Shown here: positions 5,098 to 6,288 of the stretch, in pieces
Layout: every line of letters begins with the position of its first letter
Position numbering within the stretch: the stretch's first letter is position 1
Assembly: GCA_030745285.1 (NCBI GenBank)
Contig: JASLOV010000313.1
Span: forward strand, 1-6,288
Reading direction: 5' to 3'
DNA from: Dehalococcoidia bacterium
Lineage (GTDB): Bacteria; Chloroflexota; Dehalococcoidia; UBA2979
Length of the DNA: 6,288 bases
Position numbers and translations under genes: made by a program
The notes under the pieces: model-generated
The model's input: the letters and a program-made list of their open reading frames with translations, nothing else
Told to the model about the DNA's origin: nothing
Databases searched by the model: none

Positions 5098-5126
5098 GAA
5101 GCAGCGCCCGATCAGGGCGCTGCTTC
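5098..5126. terminator. Strong hairpin between convergent genes, likely bidirectional terminator
   Basis: GAAGCAGCGCCC (5098-5109) pairs perfectly over 12 bp with GGGCGCTGCTTC (5115-5126) around a five-base loop (GATCA). It lies 28 nt after the rpsI stop and, on the other strand, 40 nt after the phosphohexomutase stop. The + strand side is followed by ACGACC and has no T-run. On the - strand the stem is followed by TTGTTGAGC, which is somewhat U-rich. It is therefore more terminator-like for the - strand gene, and may act as a stall or mRNA 3'-end stabiliser for the ribosomal operon. Confidence 0.75.
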
Positions 5127-5166
5127 ACGACCGCCCATGCCGTCCAGTCGTTGCCGGTGGTGAAGG

Positions 5167-6288
5167 CTAGAGCGTGACGCCGGCCAGTTCCTGGCCCACC
5201 TGCAGCGCCTCTTGTAGCTGTTCGGTGGACGGCATCTCCGCGTGGACGCGCAAGAGCGGCTCCGTGCCGCTGAACCGCAGCAGCAGCCACCAGCCGTCCT
5301 CGAGCGTGAAGCGGAAGCCATCGAGCGTATCGCGCGAGGTCACCTTGATGCCGGCGACCTCGGAAGGAGCGGCGTCAGCCACGCGCTGCTGGATGTCGTC
5401 GCGATCGTTGGCGCGCATGGTGATGTCGACGCGGCCGTACTCGTGCGGCCCGACCAGTTTCTGCAGGCCGGCGAGCAACTCGGAGGGTGTCTGCTTCGTC
5501 TGTGTCAGGCAGTCGAGCATGTAGAGGCCGGAGAGCACGCCGTCGCGTTCCGGGAGGTGACCGCGGAAGCCGAAGCCGGCGGACTCCTCGCCCGCCACCA
5601 GCGCGTCCAGCTCCGTCATCTTCGCGCTGAGGTGCTTGAATCCGACGGGCGTCTCCACCAGTTCGCAGCCGTAACGCTCGGCGAGCTTGTCGACCATGCG
5701 CGTGGTGTTGATCGAGCGGACGATCGAGCCGCGTTCGCCGCGAACCTCAAGCAGGTAGTAGACGAGCAGCGCGAAGGTCTGCAGCTGGGTGACGAAGCGA
5801 CCGTGCTCGTCGCCCATCCCGAAGCGATCGCCATCGCCGTCCGTCGCGAGCCCGATCGCGAAGTCGTCCTGCGCGAGCAGGCCGAGGAACTCGCCGAGGT
5901 TGGACGCGATCGGCTCCGGGGCGCGCAGGCCGGGGAAGGACGGGTTGCGCTCGCCGTGCAGCTCGCGGACGCGGGTGGAACCCTCGGCCAGTGCGGCGGC
6001 GGTCCAGCCGGAAGCCGCACCGTACATCGAGTCGACGAGCACGCTCATGCCGGCGTTTCGGATCTCCTCGATGTCGACGAAGGAGCGAATGCGGCCGAGG
6101 TAGGACGGCGCGGGGTCGAAACGCTGGATGGTGCCGCGCTGCTCGGCATCGGCTAGTTCGACGCGCTGCACGCGGCCTTCCGCGAGCACGCCGGCGGCGA
6201 GCCGTTCCAGTTCAGAGGTGACGGTCTCCGTGGCGGGCGCCCCGGTCGGGAGCTTCACCTTGAAGCCGTTCCAGCGCGCGGGGTTGTG
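5167..6288 (-). CDS. Phosphohexomutase (phosphoglucomutase/phosphomannomutase family), C-terminal part
   Basis: The gene is read leftward, stops at 5167-5169 and is open to the right edge, giving 373 residues of an enzyme normally about 450-480 long. It interconverts hexose 1- and 6-phosphates in sugar-nucleotide and central carbon metabolism. The first visible codons give HNPARWNGFKVK (6253-6288), the tail of the active-site loop TASHNP. The phosphorylated Ser would be the codon just outside the window. The metal-binding loop DGDGDR is at 5824-5841, and the sugar-binding loop GEESAGFGF is at about 5566-5592, followed by HLPERDGVLSG. The phosphate-binding loop RFSGTEP is at 5257-5277. These are all four family elements in order. 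GEESxG followed by the PERDG segment fits the broad PGM/PMM subgroup rather than GlmM, but glucose versus mannose specificity cannot be decided here. A GTG at 6256-6258 is internal to the conserved loop, not the start. The gene converges on rpsI with a 97-nt gap. Confidence 0.93.
   Translation of the reverse strand, partial: HNPARWNGFKVKLPTGAPATETVTSELERLAAGVLAEGRVQRVELADAEQRGTIQRFDPAPSYLGRIRSFVDIEEIRNAGMSVLVDSMYGAASGWTAAALAEGSTRVRELHGERNPSFPGLRAPEPIASNLGEFLGLLAQDDFAIGLATDGDGDRFGMGDEHGRFVTQLQTFALLVYYLLEVRGERGSIVRSINTTRMVDKLAERYGCELVETPVGFKHLSAKMTELDALVAGEESAGFGFRGHLPERDGVLSGLYMLDCLTQTKQTPSELLAGLQKLVGPHEYGRVDITMRANDRDDIQQRVADAAPSEVAGIKVTSRDTLDGFRFTLEDGWWLLLRFSGTEPLLRVHAEMPSTEQLQEALQVGQELAGVTL

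Noticed and set aside
5242..6156. + strand open frame of 304 codons opposite the phosphohexomutase
   Set aside because: The - strand frame holds all the phosphohexomutase motifs in order, so this is its antisense shadow.
6256..6258. GTG as the start of the phosphohexomutase
   Set aside because: The codons upstream encode HNPARWNGFK of the active-site loop, so the gene continues past the right edge of the window.
1..6288. Defence system, mobile element, CRISPR array or biosynthetic cluster
   Set aside because: Every substantial stretch is accounted for by conserved housekeeping genes. No terminal repeats, integrase or transposase motifs, or spaced repeat arrays were seen.

Overview
This is a high-GC bacterial chromosomal segment holding a ribosomal-protein/RNA-polymerase gene cluster. 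On the + strand, in order, are rpsM (3' part only), rpsK, rpsD, rpoA, rplQ, truA, rplM and rpsI. All are tightly packed and read the same way. A convergent gene on the - strand, a phosphohexomutase of the phosphoglucomutase/phosphomannomutase type, runs off the right edge. A strong hairpin at 5098-5126 separates the two transcription units. No mobile element, CRISPR array, tRNA or rRNA is visible.

The order rpsM-rpsK-rpsD-rpoA-rplQ is the classic alpha operon. The truA-rplM-rpsI continuation is known from Firmicutes such as Bacillus, where ecf transporter genes sit between rplQ and truA, and from other Gram-positive-type and Chloroflexota genomes. Here the ecf genes are absent. High GC, this order, the GSQ (not GWQ) form of TruA and the phosphohexomutase subtype together suggest a GC-rich Chloroflexota bacterium (Thermomicrobia- or Dehalococcoidia-like). 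This is an inference with moderate confidence at best.

The genes supply 30S proteins (uS13, uS11, uS4, uS9), 50S proteins (bL17, uL13), the alpha subunit of RNA polymerase and a tRNA pseudouridine synthase, all growth-rate-linked translation and transcription functions. Junctions suggest translational coupling: truA and rplM overlap by ATGA, rpsI starts 3 nt after rplM ends, and truA follows rplQ through a 4-codon mini-ORF.

I found no new multi-gene system. The unusual content lies in lineage-specific changes to core genes: a roughly 110-residue extension of uL13 ending in a putative SAP/HeH/Rho-N-like helical module; an acidic and alanine-rich tail on RpoA; a four-copy 15-bp tandem repeat between rpoA and rplQ; a compact four-cysteine zinc knuckle in uS4; and a Gln-to-Trp change in the otherwise conserved uS9 signature.
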